Of a DNA stretch of 60,000 nucleotides, positions 27,976-39,641 are shown piece by piece (position 1 is the stretch's first letter; each line of letters begins with the position of its first letter). The notes under the pieces were generated by a model. That model worked only from the letters and a program-made list of their open reading frames with translations. It was not told the DNA's origin and ran no database searches. The stretch comes from Symsagittifera roscoffensis (lineage: Eukaryota; Xenacoelomorpha; Acoela; Convolutidae). Where the stretch lies: the NCBI RefSeq assembly GCF_963678635.1, contig NC_087064.1, forward strand, positions 42,315,165-42,375,164, read 5' to 3'. A program made the translations under genes and the position numbers.

Positions 27976-29283
27976 ACATTTGATTCCATACAAACCATAA
28001 GTAAATTGATTCAAAAGATTCCGTAAAACTAGTTGGTTACCCGAAAAATTGTATATTGCTTTGAACGATCTGTTATGAGGCAACTTAACCAATATAACAT
28101 GAGCCGAAATCATTCAAAGCGAAAAAGTAATAATTAAAAAACGGCATCTTTAAACATAGCCAATCGAAGATAGGAAAAGAGTAATGAGCGCAAGTAAACA
28201 TTAAAAAGCCACTGAATTTCTTGAAAAACTTTCGAATTTCAAAAAAAAAATAGATTCTCTTTAAGCTCTCTGAATTTCTAGAACAATTTATGACTGGCGC
28301 TTTTTTGATAACATGAGCCCAACTTGAGAAAACTGGATCAATAGGTAAAGTTCTTATTTCGCTGAGAAATCTTAAAAATAAATTCCACTTTCGAAACTGG
28401 AACACGTTCACGTTTTTTGGTGCCATTTCCACGTTCGTGTTTTGGAGTGCTATTTCCGTCACTTTAAGCAGATGATTTTCAATTGAACTCAAAAAAAGCA
28501 TTATACCTAAGTGCATCAAATTTTCCTGCAAGAAAAAACAAAAAAATCAGCAAGACCTATATAAGAGCCTTCACTACCATCATTACTCTTAAAAACGAAC
28601 TATAAGATACAAAAAATTACAAAGCTTTTCACCAAGTTTTTTTCTTATTTTGAGAGGGTAAAGTTTGTTCGATGAAAATTGATTTTTTAGTGTAACTCCT
28701 CCAGGAAAACAAGCTTTTGAATCTTTGTTTAGCGGTTCTTTAACAGTTCAAATTATGCTTTGGAACCATTTTTTAAAATTTTCAACTTTATTATTTTATT
28801 TTCAAAGACAACGAGCAATTTATGATTAATTTACTAAAATTTTATAAATAAGATTATACTCGATGAGCTACTTTTTTTATGAATGTAGTCGGAACTTTCC
28901 CTGCGACTACTTTTGTTTTAACATGTTTTTGCTTGCAACTGATTTTGAATGTAAATGCAGTTGTAGATTTAATGCAGTGATTGATGATACAACTAAATGC
29001 GCTGCCCTCGACGAGGTAACTACAAAAAAATCAATTATACCAAACAATGTTCAAAGTATTTTTGCGTGAAAAAAAAACACCCGAATACAGAATTCCTTCC
29101 CAGTATGCGGTCAAAACAAAATTCCGGGAGAAAGAACTCAAAAATTGATCGAAATTCAAAAAATTGCTTTCATTTGTTCGACAAGCAAGCTGGAACAATC
29201 GTGTACTGCTGTAAACGATTTGGAAACTTGACTTCAAAACGTTTATTCAACTAAATAATTATCTGACTAACCATTTAAAAAAA
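27976..29283. other. Intergenic stretch downstream of the site-1 protease
   Basis: AT-rich. Several ORFs of 60-148 codons overlap on both strands, with no recognisable motifs and heavy Lys/Phe/Asn content, so none is supported. This stretch includes the 3' flank of the site-1 protease gene. No clear AATAAA was found immediately after its stop on the minus strand. Confidence 0.35.
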
Positions 29284-32200
29284 CTATGATAAAATAAGTC
29301 TGCTAACAGCTCTAGCCGCCCGTCTGAGAAAAACTCTGAACTTTCTCTTTCGTAAAATGATTGCACGGAATAGAAGCACGGCGATGACTAAAGAAGATAA
29401 AGATACTATTGATAGCAAAATGGTCAACTCATTTTGGCTTTCACTGACCAGCACTCTTTGATTGTACGGGCGATATTTTCTCCAATAAGTCACATTTATG
29501 TCCTTTCCGTCGTACAACCCAGAAAGAACTGACGCTTCATTTTCAGTCGAAAGTCGCACATATGAGCTCAAATTTAACTCCAACCGTTCTTTCATGTTTT
29601 CATACAATGCCCGGCTAATTGGCACTTCGTTATTTGAAACTGATAGCCATTCTTCTACATAAGGGCAATTTGGTGATCTATCAAAGACACCCGATGAATT
29701 TCGCAGCTTTGATCTTGAATATAAAATTAGTTCACTTTTTTCCAAATTAGTTTTAGAAGTTGTTGGTTTCGCAATGTTCAAATTCGACCTTCTGAACTGT
29801 TCGAAAATTGTCTCATTCAAAGTTCGCATTGTAGTGTAATTCAGCATATCAAGGAATAGTTCGTAGCACTTCTTCGAAGACTTCGAATCACGAGTATCTT
29901 CCAAGCAACTTGAATCAGTTAGAACAGCCAAACGACCTGAGTTAGGTGTGTTTAAATCCACAAATCCTGCTATTGGCACACCCTCAACTAGTCTTCGTTT
30001 TTCATTCAAAACATGCGCTGCTTCATCTTCCAAATTCGCTCTTAGAAGATAACCGTTCTCAGGGAAGCTTAAAATACTGCCAGCCGAAAACAGTTCGAAT
30101 GTTCCGGTTCCAAAGCTCACCTGTCCGTTGTAGACATGGTCTGATAATGCCACTTGAAAATTACTTAAAAGCCAATTCAGAGCGGGCACGTTGCTTCCAC
30201 CAGTCAACGGTGCCTTAACCATTCTTGTGTTTTCGTCAAAGTATTTGATCTTGTCCATAACTTCTAAATTCCACCATTCACTCACAACAAACACTGACAG
30301 TCCCTTTTCTGTTACGTCTGTATGCAATTTTTCAATCTCAGAAGTCGTGAAATAGTCTTCACTGTCTATTATAATCAATGTCTGATAGTTCGTAGCGTCG
30401 AAGCAGTTTAAACTGCTTGATAATATCTCTACGTAGAATCCCGCGTTAACTAGTAGATCAAAAACAGATCTGAAGTTCGTATGCGGGTGATCTGCGTGCC
30501 AATCTAACATGTCACGTTTATCGCTCAGATCATCTCTTGGAAAATATCCATTTGGATATTTCAAGCTATGGAACTGATCCCATAAAATACGTCTATCTCT
30601 TTTCGGAGCCGGAATTACCTTTAGTTTTACAGGAAGAACCACTTCATGGCCAGTCCTCAGTTGCATACCTGAGTTAATAGCTTTGCTGTGTATGTTCAAA
30701 CGAATCAAACCAGCAACAATACCGGAGAAATTTTTCGCACTTACCAGAACACTAATTCGGATTCCCAGATACCCTCCCCAAGGCCATAAAACCGCTGGAT
30801 AATCAAAACTCATGGATACTTTTTGCGCACTCTCCGTCGTTGGGCTCCAAATGGGCACAAGTATCATTCTGGAATCAATGTTCATACTATTTGTTATTGT
30901 CACGTTAACCATTGTTGGTGCTCCTGTGAAGTAAATTGACTGCGCATTCAGAGGCCACGCGTACGAACTATTATCAGTCATGTCCAATTCACTCGGAAAC
31001 AATGTTATATCAGGAGACATGGATCTGAGGTTTTCAAACGCACTGATTAAGTTAAGCTTCCCGTTTCCTTGCTCGCACATACTAGAATTTTGGAGCTTTT
31101 CTGCTGACGAAGTAATCATTTGCTTAATCAAAGGCGGGTTTGCAATCAATGATCTTCGCCTTGCGGCGCTAATGAGCAATGCAACAGACCCAGCAACAAT
31201 CGGAGAAGCCACTGAAGTTCCTCGCATGGTTGTGCAAATTCCTCCAATTGAGTGACCTCGAACGTCAGTTCCAGTGACAACCAAATCCGGCTTAACTCTT
31301 CCTGTACCGCTCGGAAGCTCCCAAGATGTCATTCCCCGAGATGAAAAGGAAGCGATGACATCATTTTGATCGACAGCTCCAACGCCAATAACTTCCGCCT
31401 GATCCGCAGGATTATTCAAAGTTCCAAAAACGGGCCCGTCATTGCCTATAGCCGAGACAAACGCAATACCACTAGCAACAATCTGGGACACTTTGTCAAC
31501 AAACAAACGGTCCTCAAAATCTGGACCACCGATGCTTAAATTGATTACGTCAACTTTCATGGAAATGGCGTAGTTAAATGCATCCAGAAACCAGGATGTT
31601 CGCGAGATTTTTTTCTTATTGAACACCTTGAAAATGTGGATATCAACATCCGGTGCAACTCCTGGACATTTCGGATCCGTCGAAGCAATGACACTGGCTA
31701 CAAAAGTACCATGACCTACCATGTCAGTGCTTTTCTTGTCATCTGTCCATTGACTCTTCGACTTCACATTGGCCAAGTACTTAGTCCTACTTGTTATTCC
31801 TGTGTCAAACACAGCAACTGAAACCCCCGATCCCGTTTCACCAACTTTATGCAGTCTTCGAGCATCTGAAAGGTATTTTGGGTAGTCTTTTTTAGAAGCA
31901 TACGAACTTGAATCGTCTTTCAGCAGGCTGCGTGAACTAAATGAGGAGTTTCTATGAGTTTTCTTCGTTTTTGAATTCAGTTTTATAACCCTATCAAAAG
32001 TCACTGATTTTATTAGACGATGCTTAAGTGACGCTAGTGAAAACTTTTCGGCTTCTTTCAGAACGCGTACAATTTCAAAGTCACTTGGAATAGATTCATA
32101 CGCTCGATTGTTTCGATCGACAAAACTGAACCGAATGCGAGCTGCAGAATTTCTGTTATGCAACTCAATTGAGTGATTTATGAAATGATGACGCTGACTT

Positions 32201-32358
32201 TTCAAGTAGAAAGAGTGAAAAACGACCAAATAGTCTGTTGTTACTTTGTCGCTACCTTCCTCGTAAGATTCCGAAATAAAGTTTACGGCGAATAGGACAC
32301 ACATGGTAAAAAGAGACTTCGTGAAAAGAGAATGATCGTGCATTCCAACTCTCTTCAT
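29284..32358 (-). CDS. MBTPS1: Membrane-bound transcription factor site-1 protease (SKI-1/S1P)
   Basis: Uninterrupted 1024-residue ORF, close to the vertebrate length of about 1052. It is a Golgi subtilisin-type protease that starts regulated intramembrane proteolysis of SREBP and ATF6. Visible features: signal peptide (hydrophobic about 14-28); a prodomain with RSLL at 143-146, fitting the family's autoprocessing preference; catalytic D185 (AVFDTG), H216 (GHGTFV), oxyanion N306 (AIGNDGP) and S382 (GTSVASP). The spacings of 31, 90 and 76 residues match the family almost exactly. A transmembrane helix spans about 978-1002, with a basic cytosolic tail (LRKRKFRVFLRRAAR). No introns interrupt the coding region. 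It lies 222 bp downstream of SLC20 on the same strand. Confidence 0.97.
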   Translation of the reverse strand: MKRVGMHDHSLFTKSLFTMCVLFAVNFISESYEEGSDKVTTDYLVVFHSFYLKSQRHHFINHSIELHNRNSAARIRFSFVDRNNRAYESIPSDFEIVRVLKEAEKFSLASLKHRLIKSVTFDRVIKLNSKTKKTHRNSSFSSRSLLKDDSSSYASKKDYPKYLSDARRLHKVGETGSGVSVAVFDTGITSRTKYLANVKSKSQWTDDKKSTDMVGHGTFVASVIASTDPKCPGVAPDVDIHIFKVFNKKKISRTSWFLDAFNYAISMKVDVINLSIGGPDFEDRLFVDKVSQIVASGIAFVSAIGNDGPVFGTLNNPADQAEVIGVGAVDQNDVIASFSSRGMTSWELPSGTGRVKPDLVVTGTDVRGHSIGGICTTMRGTSVASPIVAGSVALLISAARRRSLIANPPLIKQMITSSAEKLQNSSMCEQGNGKLNLISAFENLRSMSPDITLFPSELDMTDNSSYAWPLNAQSIYFTGAPTMVNVTITNSMNIDSRMILVPIWSPTTESAQKVSMSFDYPAVLWPWGGYLGIRISVLVSAKNFSGIVAGLIRLNIHSKAINSGMQLRTGHEVVLPVKLKVIPAPKRDRRILWDQFHSLKYPNGYFPRDDLSDKRDMLDWHADHPHTNFRSVFDLLVNAGFYVEILSSSLNCFDATNYQTLIIIDSEDYFTTSEIEKLHTDVTEKGLSVFVVSEWWNLEVMDKIKYFDENTRMVKAPLTGGSNVPALNWLLSNFQVALSDHVYNGQVSFGTGTFELFSAGSILSFPENGYLLRANLEDEAAHVLNEKRRLVEGVPIAGFVDLNTPNSGRLAVLTDSSCLEDTRDSKSSKKCYELFLDMLNYTTMRTLNETIFEQFRRSNLNIAKPTTSKTNLEKSELILYSRSKLRNSSGVFDRSPNCPYVEEWLSVSNNEVPISRALYENMKERLELNLSSYVRLSTENEASVLSGLYDGKDINVTYWRKYRPYNQRVLVSESQNELTILLSIVSLSSLVIAVLLFRAIILRKRKFRVFLRRAARAVSRLILS

Positions 32359-32581
32359 AAAAATTCCATTCCATTTGAACTTTTCTCAAGCAAATTGATC
32401 TGAAATAGTAGAGCTTGTTTAAAACAAAAAGGAAACGATAAATTTATCTTCTTTACAAACATATAATGAAACTAAATAAAACGAGTAACAGTGATCAACC
32501 TTGCTTTTAATGGCTATTCATTATTGCTCGACTAGGCTTTGATTGAGGATGAACAAACTAGGAAATGCGGTCGTTTCAATT
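32359..32581 (-). promoter_or_regulatory. Short SLC20-S1P intergenic region with splice acceptor
   Basis: Only 223 bp separate the SLC20 stop codon and the protease ATG. On the minus strand a pyrimidine-rich tract (TTTCCTTTTTGTTTT) leads to CTACTATTTCAG, with the AG at 32401-32400, 41 bp before the ATG. This is a good 3' splice site. In trans-splicing animals it would accept a spliced leader; otherwise it would end a 5' UTR intron. No AATAAA was seen for the upstream gene. Confidence 0.45.
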
Positions 32582-35500
32582 TCACGCAAACTCCCTCAGA
32601 ACCGACATTGCCACAGCCGACAGAGTGGCAGCAGCCGGAATAGTTACGACCCATGCAGTCGCAATCTTCTTCAGGATCTTCTTATCTACATTCTTATTCG
32701 TCCTTATATAACCAACTCCAACTATAGCTGCCACTTTACAATGCGTTGTAGACACTGGAATTCCAAAACTCGACGCTAACAGGACAGTCAACGCCGTTCC
32801 GATTTCGATCGTGAACCCGCTAGAGGGGACTATGAAAGTAAGGTCCTCTCCTAGAGTCTTGATGACTCTGTAACCCCAGATCCAGAGACCCAGAGAGATA
32901 CCAAGTCCTCCAAAGAGACTGAGTGAGTTGCTGATTAGGAAAGAAACTTTCCAGTCGGTGGATAAGGAGTTCCAGTCGTGCTTCAACACACTGTTCCAGC
33001 TGTCGTCTCCGAAGGTGAGCATGAACATTGTGGCCAGCGGTCCCACTGCATTGCTGACATCATTTCCACCATGTGCGAAAGCTAAACACAGAGTGATCTT
33101 ATCAGGCGCTGATTCAGACATGTACATTGGGAAATCTTTCAAAAAAAAGTACGTAGTTTTTCCAGTTCCAGTTTTTTGAAACAGTTTTAGGATAACTTCC
33201 AGAAAAAATAGCAACATGTGACAAGTAAACATGGGACCCAATAAATCAGTTTATCATTGATACCGTATAAAGACCAACTAATTTAGCATGTTGATAGCTT
33301 GATGATTCCGTCTATCAACTGCAGAAAAAAACTGACCTGCGAAACACGCAGTGAGAATTTGGAGATGTTTGAATATGAAAGCACACTCAGGTTTGTCTCT
33401 TTTGTTGATCTCGTTTCTAAATAGTTCCAACTCAGCTGGAGTTGGCTCCGTGAACAGAATCCGCTTGCCCATTTCTTTGGGTTCTTGGAATTTCTGAAGC
33501 AAAGAAAAAAAGATACAGATGCAAGGAACGATGAAATCGTGAAAGAATTTTTACTGAAATACTGAATACATTATCTTTACAACACATATCATAGAAACTG
33601 AATTGTATCAAGACACTGCAAACAGAATTGGTGCGAATCATAATTAAATAATTTGTGGGAGTGTAACTTTTCATAAGAAATCAAATACCATATCAGAGGC
33701 GAGCATAAAAATTATGTTTTCCTAGAAACGACTCAAAATTAGGCCACTAAGCTGATAAAATATAGGCCGAAATCATTTGGGCAGAATATAATTTTTGAGC
33801 AAAAAACATTAACAGAAAAAATACGAAGTCAAGGCTAGTAAAATTGCAAGCAGCAGAAGTAAATCAAAGCACCAAAAGCAACTACAATGTAAATTGCGTA
33901 CAGCAAAAAAAAAACTTCTACGATTTGGCAACTAAGCAGTCAAAGCATAAGCAGACAAATAAAATACCAAAAAATTTACAAGCCTGTCAGATTCGAACCC
34001 AGGAACTTTGCCGTCCCAGCCGTATTCGCTACATCCAAACCAAACCGGCGACGCAAAAAAAATGAAATCATTATGACCTGAACATGAATTTACAATTTCT
34101 AATTTTGACTAATCAGTGAACAAAGTTCCCGATTGCAATACCCTTTCTCATGGCAAGGGTAATGAACAAGGATAGCCGGTTGCTGAGCTTATAGCAAAGA
34201 AGGTTTCGGACCAAAATTTTAACAAAAAAGAAACAACAACAAATAAATAGGGGTATATTTATACTCAGGTATATTTCATACAATTTTCATTGTATACTAA
34301 GGCATTTACGACAAAAGCTTTCTTCCAAAACACGATCAGAGAAACAATAGAAATCTAATATAAATTTGCAATTTTTTTTTATTACCAAGAGAGCGCTAAA
34401 AAACTTCACACTTTTTTACGGGAGAATTTTTTATGGGGCTTCAATGGAAGCTTAACCTCTAATTATAAGCTTTATTTGCTCGCTCGCTTCATTAATTCAA
34501 AATTAGACTCATAATCACTTTTAATGAACACATTTATTTGGGAGTTAGGTTAGAAAAAAAGAAGGTTCGTAATATTACACTAAGCTGATCGCTAGAGCAG
34601 ATATGATGTATCACTCGAACCATTCCGATGATTTTATGTGGTAGCTAACTTTGCGTAAAAACTAGAAAACTTACCCGAAAAAAAAAGATCCTCTCCACTT
34701 TTAGTGGTCGGAATAATAAATGGTCAAGGTACAATCAACAGACAAAAAGTGGCGAAAGATTAACATGAAAGAAGGAGGGGAGAAATCACCACCAATCAGT
34801 TTAAGACGGGGTAGTTATCACCATGCAAGACCGCCTTCGCTCGGATAGGTGCAGTCAATTACCCAGACTGCCTAGACAAAGGCGAAGCAGATACCGTTAA
34901 ACATGCGTTGCGTGAATGTTAACGAAAAGAACTGAGCAAATGCCTCGGAGGACCTACTACTTCCACTTATCAACCACCCTGGCAATCTCCACAAGCTCTT
35001 TTGTATGGGGAGAGGTATGTTGACATCTATGCGTCAGAAAACGCGTCGTAAGAAAAGCGAAGTCAGACAAATCATCTTTTGCTGAAAATTATTTTTCAAT
35101 TGCATACATACTATAACAAGAAGGTCCGGCAGAGACTCAAACCCCAGACCTTAGGGGGGCAAAGGCAATGAAGTTACCCCTAAGAAAAATGAGAAGGAAC
35201 CTGGAAGATGTTAAAATGAGAGAAGAAGTAGTCAAAGAAGAGAAAAATGTGTAGGAAATATTGTTTACAGGAAAAAAGTCTTCGCCAATTACAAGAAACT
35301 TGCTCTCGCAAATGTAAAGAAATGTAATTTAATGTGTTTTTTAACAGTGCACAATGCCAGATTGTCGATGACTTACAGAATTACTAAATTATCTTTGTAA
35401 AATCTAATGGATTTTCTGGAAAGACAACCTTCCAGAAATTTGCACTAGTATCGAGAGATGAAATTAAACACGCCCGGGAGGATAAAATTCTATGGGGATA

Positions 35501-38240
35501 ATTTGAGATAGTAGCTTTTTTTATTGCTGGCGCATATCTCCTTATTTTACAAAAACGTAAAAGTTAAATGTCGAGGATTTCTTTACAGGTAGTATTTCAT
35601 ATTCAGTGCCGAATCAAACTTGTGTCGATTATAGAAGGCTTTAATGAACCATTTCAACTTTTAAGTGAAACTGCACCTGAATCGAAGTGTGATTTCCAAC
35701 CTTGCTTTTTCTGTCCTCCCCGTCCTCTTTCAACTGGTTGATGACATTTAGTGACTGTCTATAACTCCTCCCTTTGGCATATTCTTCCTCTTGCTCTATC
35801 TCTGGGTTGGAGAACCACACCTGGTTGTTGGTCGAGATAGATGACGTCATCTCATTGCCCCCTACCAGCTCAGATGGGTCTAGTTGGGCTCTCGAAGAGC
35901 GGTCTTTGTTGAACAGACTGTCAGGACAGGAGTAGCACTTTCTTTTAATCCCGTTAGGTGCTGGGATCCATCTGAATTACAAAGAAGAGCTTACATATTT
36001 GCTTTTCGAAACACTTGAAGAGTGTTATCTTAAAACTTTCGGAGAAAAAAAAACATCCAGAACAATTTTTTGCATCATCATAGTATGTGCAATTAGGTTC
36101 CGAAAACTGCAAGATACTCATCGAACCTTTTTAAAATGCCGCCAGAATTTTTGTTAATGTTGATCACTTGATATCTTAGGTTTCTGTTCACTTGGTACGA
36201 ATTCCTTCTAAGTTTCGCTTTCTTCTTCTTCAGATCGTCTTTCCGAGCATCACGCAGCCTCGAAGAAACCGCACCCTCATATTTGCAAACTCTTGAATTA
36301 CTTTCTTGCGCAACAGAACTAGATACAATTGAACTTGAGTTATTCAGTAATTCAGCGTCGCGACGAAATCGGAAATCGGTTTGTTTATTCATTGATCGTC
36401 GCTTAGGCTGGAACGGAGTGTCCGAAAAAGAAACTGAAGAACCACCTTGGAATATTGAATTCTCAGACGCAATACTCTCGAGCGAGGTCGACGATTGAAG
36501 CTCGTCCCTAATTGAGTTCACAGACAGAGTAGCAGCCCCATAAACCTACACACAGAAAATCAAAAGGTGACAATTGGAACATTTCTCGAATATCAATATT
36601 CGAATCATACGATCGATCATCCAGAGTATATACGTCGGATGAAAGAAGCGTCTGTGTTGCTATTAACCTAATGATGTTGTGTTGTATGTTTTAGGAAGAG
36701 TGAGGGGGAGGTGTATTTTTGCCTAGTGAACACTGCACCTGCGTGTTGTCAGGCAGTATGGCCTTGAAATGTAGTCTCCGCCTGCGCATGTCCCTCCTCC
36801 TCTGTAGGGCACTGTTGCTGGAAGTAGACCACCTGTTCAGACTGAAGTAGAACTTCAGAGTGTCCGTCACATTCTCACGCTTCCTCACTCTAGCACACAG
36901 CACAAAATAGACCTCATTTACCTCATCAATTAATACAATTGAATCAACTCACTAAAAATAATAATACTTTTTTTCTTCATTATCTTATATTCGCTATCTT
37001 AAACGCTTTAAACCGTGCTATTCTTTATCTAACTAGTATTATCTTTGAATGGTAAGGTATAGAGCTTACTATCCTCATCACCTTACTACTCTTAAATTTT
37101 TTACAACACCATTATTCGTGCATTTACTTCTCCTTATAAGACATGTTTTCCATCAGTTTCCGCTGTGTTTCTATCTTCCGTCGTGTAAAAGGGACGAAAA
37201 GCAACCGAACCACGATTGCAACCACAATGGCCACCAACCCACTGAAAATGAAATCCATTTGTGACTCATTAGAAACGAAAAAAGATCTCATGGAGGAAAA
37301 AACGCAAACATACCTGAAGGCAGCTCTAGCGATGACAGGAAACGTCCTCCCGAAAAGTCTTTCTATAGGTGAATTTTCAACAAAGTGGATTGACAGCAAG
37401 TTGAGAAATATGGCGATCATGTAAAACAAAGGCATCGCCGCTAGTCCTGGTTTCATGGGATTTTTTGTATCCAGCACGAAGAAGCGTATAATTGAAAACA
37501 GAGCTGCAGATATCACGCCTATAACAAAATTAATGTTAAGATTTATCATTACCTTTTGCGTTACTTCAATGTATTTTTACCACGCAGAAAAATAGTCAAG
37601 ACGGGGATGGAGAAAAAACATTGTTTTCGCTGCTGATTATTTTGCAAAACTTTTGCTTCTGAGCCAAAAAGCTTCAATTAAATGACAAAAAGTTATTCAT
37701 CTTCGCTTACCTGCGAGGATTGGCGAAATAAGCCAGACAATCATAAGGTAGAGCATCGATATGAGGTTGATGGACTTGAGACCTTCACTGAACACGGCAA
37801 AGCCCATTGTCGCTCCAACTATTGTGTGAGTTCCAGAAATGGGTAGCTTTAAGAAGGTGCAAAAATGAATCCATGTACTTCCGCCAACTAAAGCAGCAAC
37901 TTCTCCGGCCATGAGCATGTTTTGCGTACTATTGAATTGAGAAATCATAATAATGTCTGTGCTGATAGTTTTCGAAGTTTCACCACCCAGCATCAAAGCT
38001 CCGAGTGTTTCGAACAGGGCTCCAAAAACGTACGCCTTAAAATAACCCTGGTGACTTAACTAACACTACACTACTCATTCAAAAGCGATTAACTGCACAA
38101 CGACCTACCTGTTGTAAAGTGAGCACCCCAGAGCCCACTGACGCTCCGAAGGCATTCGCAACATCATTCGCCCCGATTCCAACAGCAAACACCAATGCAC
38201 TGATTGCAGCTAGCACCAACCAAATTATATCACCGTCCAT
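32582..38240 (-). CDS. SLC20 family sodium-phosphate cotransporter (PiT-1/2-like)
   Basis: Plasma-membrane Na+/phosphate symporter. Nine coding exons predicted: 38240-38109, 38035-37711, 37518-37314, 37241-37128, 36889-36739, 36545-36127, 35971-35677, 33493-33337, 33081-32582. All have GT-AG introns and phases join exactly (2298 nt, 765 residues; human homologues 650-680). Both signature repeats are present: GANDVANAFGASVGSG in exon 1 and HGGNDVSNAVGPL in exon 9. KLPISGTHTIVGAT is in exon 2 and GIPVSTTHCKVAAIVGVG in exon 9. Exons 4-7 encode the long, poorly conserved hydrophilic loop, here larger than usual. The ends of exons 5, 6 and 7 are the least certain. Confidence 0.93.
33980..34050 (-). 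repeat. tRNA-derived SINE head
   Basis: Minus-strand B box GGTTCGAATCTGACAGG preceded by CTGGGACGGCAAAGTTCCT and an A-box-like TTTGGATGTAGCG. Order and spacing are tRNA-like. The related copy near 22340 shares the same spacer. Confidence 0.5.
34815..35050 (+). pseudogene. LINE ORF2 C-terminal fragment
   Basis: Plus-strand translation gives FARIGAVNYPDCLDKGEADT then VKHALREC, followed by a stop and further open frame (QALLYGERYVDIYASENAS). The Cys-x-x-x...E-A-D-T-x-x-H-x-L-x-E-C arrangement is the Cys/His motif near the end of ORF2 in Jockey/R1/I-like LINEs. It lies inside the long SLC20 intron, opposite the gene's direction. Confidence 0.55.
35100..35190 (-). repeat. tRNA-like SINE fragment
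   Basis: On the minus strand, CTTAGGGGTAACTTCATTGCC precedes GGTTTGAGTCTCTGCCGGAC with tRNA-like spacing of A and B boxes. Degenerate. Confidence 0.35.
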
Positions 38241-39641
38241 GATTTAATATCATCAAACTTGCGCTTTTCTGACCATGTGATAATTCACTTTTACAATTTT
38301 TGAACCATTTCGAAACCGGCTAATTTTTGAGTATATTTGCCATACAAATGGATCTCCACTCCACGTTAGACTGAAGATTCAGTAAAGCTTACTTAGAGAA
38401 CACGAGCTCAGAGTTAACATGAGAGAAATGAGTTCTTCTTAATCAAAGAGCAAATACATTTTCTCTTCTAAGCTAGGAGCTTTTATCATTTTAAAGCGTG
38501 TAACTTATAGCGCTAGAGAAGACTCAGACAGGCCTATAGCTTTTAATTTGAGTAAAGGTTTCAGGATCAGCATTATTGAGTGATTGACGCGAATTCCATA
38601 AACATTCACGAAGTCTTATACCGTGCTAAATTTGCAAACTGAACTTGGAAGTCATTGGTGAAAGCTAGAAAAAATTAGTCATTCGATGAAGGGCGAAACG
38701 TAACCCGTATCGAAAGGTAACCCGTATCGATTTTAATTGAAAATGACATCAACACTTCTTTTATCATTATCACTTCCATATCTAGAAAATTCCAAGGATT
38801 TTGACTGGAATACGTAATGAAGGGACTCCTGACTGTAACCTCGGTTACTATGATACTTTTGACCTTCTGATTACCTTCAGTAAAGATCGATGAAGACGCA
38901 GACTGGCAAAGGGTGTCTGTAATAAAATAACATCACATACTAAAATTTAACGTCTTCCACTACACAAAGGCCGATAAGGATTTGGCCCATGTGAATTTTA
39001 TCCGTTGCATCAAAATTCGCATCGTTAAATTTGCAAAACAGCAAAATAACTAAATGCAAACCACCAACCACACCCTCTAAAACAATTCGAGGGGGTGGAG
39101 ATTGTTCACATGATCCTAAGATTTTTTCGAGCGGGCAATTTTCCGAAAAAATTATGGCAAGAATCAATTTCCTAAGCAAGGTCATCACGTGAAGAAACTT
39201 TAAACTGTTTTGGCTATTTCATATGACGAATTGGTTAGTAATTTTTACACAGAGGTGGAGCAGAGCTTCGCACCACTGGCGATGGAAAAAAAATATGTCG
39301 AAAAAAGTTTAAAGAAAGCAAAACAGAAAATTGTTGCAAAACATTTTTGAAAACTTAACAAGCAACATTATCAGTTTGGCTCTAACTGAGGTTTTAAACT
39401 TGCTTGCTATGCAGAAGACACGCGATGAAACTATTTGTAAACAGCATATTTATGAAAAAAATTAGTTTCGATTAATTTCAGATTAGACAAAGTTATACAA
39501 TTACCAAGCAATTTTATTTCATTTTGCCAGAGCCAAAACAAACAAGATTGAAACAACATATCATTTCACTTGAAAAAACTCTAAACGTGTCTGAAAACAC
39601 AAAGCTATTGAAAAGGATACATTTCAAAAGGAGTGCAGCCT
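38241..39641. other. Upstream flank of SLC20, no gene seen
   Basis: Likely contains the SLC20 promoter and any 5' UTR exon; nothing decisive is visible. On the minus strand CATGGTCAG at about 38270 could be a 3' splice site before the start codon. GAGCTTCGCACCACTGGCGAT near 39260 is another copy of the interspersed repeat seen at 20760 and 27300. Short ORFs are unsupported. Confidence 0.35.

Larger units (their letters stand above)
33494..35676 (-). other. 2.2-kb intron of SLC20 filled with element fragments
   Basis: This intron is about ten times longer than the others. It holds a tRNA-derived SINE (33980-34045), an ACAAGGATAGCC repeat near 34165, a LINE C-terminal fragment (34815-35050) and a second tRNA-like fragment (35100-35190). 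The growth of the intron is therefore explained by insertions. Confidence 0.6.

Noticed and set aside
27638-28531. Minus-strand ORFs of 78-148 codons as host genes
   Set aside because: Rich in Phe, Leu, Lys and Cys as expected for AT-rich noncoding DNA; no homology pattern and no plausible exon structure.
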